Assembly (NCBI GenBank): GCA_934621485.1
Contig: CAKTUS010000120.1
Location: forward strand, 1 to 5,962
DNA: 5,962 nt
Reading direction: 5' to 3'
Source of the DNA: an uncultured Clostridia bacterium
GTDB taxonomy: Bacteria; Bacillota; Clostridia; Christensenellales; Aristaeellaceae
The position numbers were made by a program, and so were the translations under genes. Under the pieces are notes generated by a model. It was not told where the DNA came from and ran no database searches. It worked only from the letters and a program-made list of their open reading frames with translations. Shown piece by piece: positions 5,114-5,962 of the stretch (position 1 is its first letter; every line of letters starts with the position of its first letter).

Positions 5114-5734
5114 ATGCTCGTCATCGGAATCTGTGGAGCCAGCGGCAGCGGAAAAAGCACGTTGGCTTCGGAATTGTGCCGCGCCATTGGCAAGGGATGC
5201 CTGGTCATCAATCACGATTCCTATTATCGGGACCATCCCGGCCTTACGCTGGAGGAACGCTCGCTGCTGAATTACGACGAGCCCGAAATCTTCGATCACG
5301 ACCTGTTTTTGGAGGATATCAAGCTGCTGCTGAACGGCAAGCCCATTACCCGCAAGCGCTATGATTACGCCCAGCACCGCCGGGCCGATACCGACGAGCT
5401 GATTTACCCGACGGATGTGCTGATCATTGAAGGCATCCACGTGTTCTATGACGAGCGCCTGTGCGAATTGATGTTTTTGAAGCTGTATATGAGCGTGGAG
5501 CCGGATATCTGTCTGCTGCGCCGCATCAGCCGCGACATCAACGAGCGCGGCCGCAGTATCGAGAGCATCTCCGTGCAGTATTTATCCACGGTGAAACCGA
5601 TGTATGACAAGCATATTCGCAATTATATCGAACTGGCGGACGTTATTGTCGCCCACGGCGGCCGCAACGCCCGCATTGTGGACATTTTGGCCGGCTATGT
5701 GCGCGATGAGCTGAGCCGCCGCCAACAGGACTAA
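5114..5734 (+). CDS. udk: Uridine kinase (uridine/cytidine kinase)
   Basis: This enzyme phosphorylates uridine and cytidine to UMP and CMP with a nucleoside triphosphate (pyrimidine salvage, cytoplasm). The 206-residue length is normal for the family. The P-loop is GASGSGKST (8-16). The NHDSYY motif (33-38) supplies the probable catalytic D35. The KRYDYAQHRR motif (81-90) corresponds to the family's nucleoside-binding Y-x-Y-x2-H-x-R. IIEGIHVF (104-111) is the Walker B-like strand, and RRISRDINERGRS (136-148) is the lid region that contacts phosphate. HGG-N (181-185) near the end also fits E. coli Udk. I start at 5114, with AAAGGGCGG (5099-5107) upstream, rather than at an in-frame ATG at 5075 that lies inside the promoter and lacks a ribosome binding site. 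It is divergent from the ABC operon and appears to be a single-gene unit. Confidence 0.92.
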   Translation: MLVIGICGASGSGKSTLASELCRAIGKGCLVINHDSYYRDHPGLTLEERSLLNYDEPEIFDHDLFLEDIKLLLNGKPITRKRYDYAQHRRADTDELIYPTDVLIIEGIHVFYDERLCELMFLKLYMSVEPDICLLRRISRDINERGRSIESISVQYLSTVKPMYDKHIRNYIELADVIVAHGGRNARIVDILAGYVRDELSRRQQD

Positions 5735-5840
5735 CCGCACCGGCTTTGGATCGCCTACGTCATTGAGCAAAAAACGGGTTTTTCCGGCGGCTTCAGGCCG
5801 GTTCGCATAGCTCTGCGCCATTCCTTTATCAGGGATGGAA

Positions 5841-5870
5841 AGCGCCCTGCTTTCATAAAAGCAGGGCGCT
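5841..5870. terminator. Strong hairpin downstream of udk
   Basis: A perfect 13-bp stem pairs 5841-5853 (AGCGCCCTGCTTT) with 5858-5870 around the loop CATA, about 105 bases after the udk stop. There is no U-run on the plus strand (CAGAGTG follows) and only TTTCC on the minus strand. It may protect or end the udk transcript, or end a gene entering from the right. Confidence 0.45.
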
Positions 5871-5877
5871 CAGAGTG

Positions 5878-5962
5878 TCGAAAAAAACCTGATTGGCCGC
5901 CATCGCCCGGAAGCAGCGCTTTGCTGATTCACGGGGAAAGTACTGCGGCATAAGGCTTAGGG
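5878..5962 (+). repeat. R1 intergenic repeat, copy 4 (left part only)
   Basis: It begins with TCGAAAAAAACCTG and ends with GGCATAAGGCTTAGGG at the window edge, so it stops inside the first hairpin arm seen in copy 3 (TTAGGGGC). The last 33 bases match 2186-2218 at 27 positions. The missing right part is what copy 1 shows at the other end of the window. Confidence 0.75.

Overview
The window looks like an ordinary chromosomal stretch from a moderately GC-rich Bacillota anaerobe, probably a gut-type member of Clostridia. That placement is inferred from strong AGGAGG-type ribosome binding sites, a fermentative D-lactate dehydrogenase, an EcsA-like ABC transporter of clostridial style, and GC-rich hairpin repeats between genes. 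Nothing in the sequence fixes genus or species. I see five protein genes and no rRNA, tRNA, CRISPR array, transposase or phage gene.

Layout: bases 1-415 are non-coding. They hold the end of an intergenic repeat (R1), a long perfect hairpin, and a terminator that overlaps a possible promoter. A plus-strand pair follows: a small single-domain cupin protein (416-748) and, 30 bases on, a D-lactate dehydrogenase of the E. coli LdhA type (779-1804) with an added cysteine-rich C-terminal tail. Bases 1805-2574 are a 770-base gene-free convergent region packed with R1 copies, an inverted copy of the element found near the left end, and several GC-rich hairpins. At least one of these is a good intrinsic terminator for the minus-strand genes. 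On the minus strand, an ABC ATPase (4883-4167) and a 12-segment ABC-2-type permease (4170-2575) overlap by four bases (ATGA) and form one two-gene operon. A 230-base divergent promoter region (4884-5113) separates this operon from a plus-strand uridine kinase gene, udk (5114-5734), which has a clear sigma-A-type promoter. The last 228 bases hold a strong hairpin and the start of another R1 copy.

The cupin and lactate dehydrogenase probably form a fermentation-linked transcription unit (pyruvate to D-lactate, regenerating NAD+). The ATPase and permease form an exporter-like complex of unknown substrate. Uridine kinase is a stand-alone pyrimidine salvage gene.

I found no convincing new multi-gene system. 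The points most worth following are the repeat family, whose two halves lie exactly at the two ends of the window, and the cysteine-rich tail on the lactate dehydrogenase.
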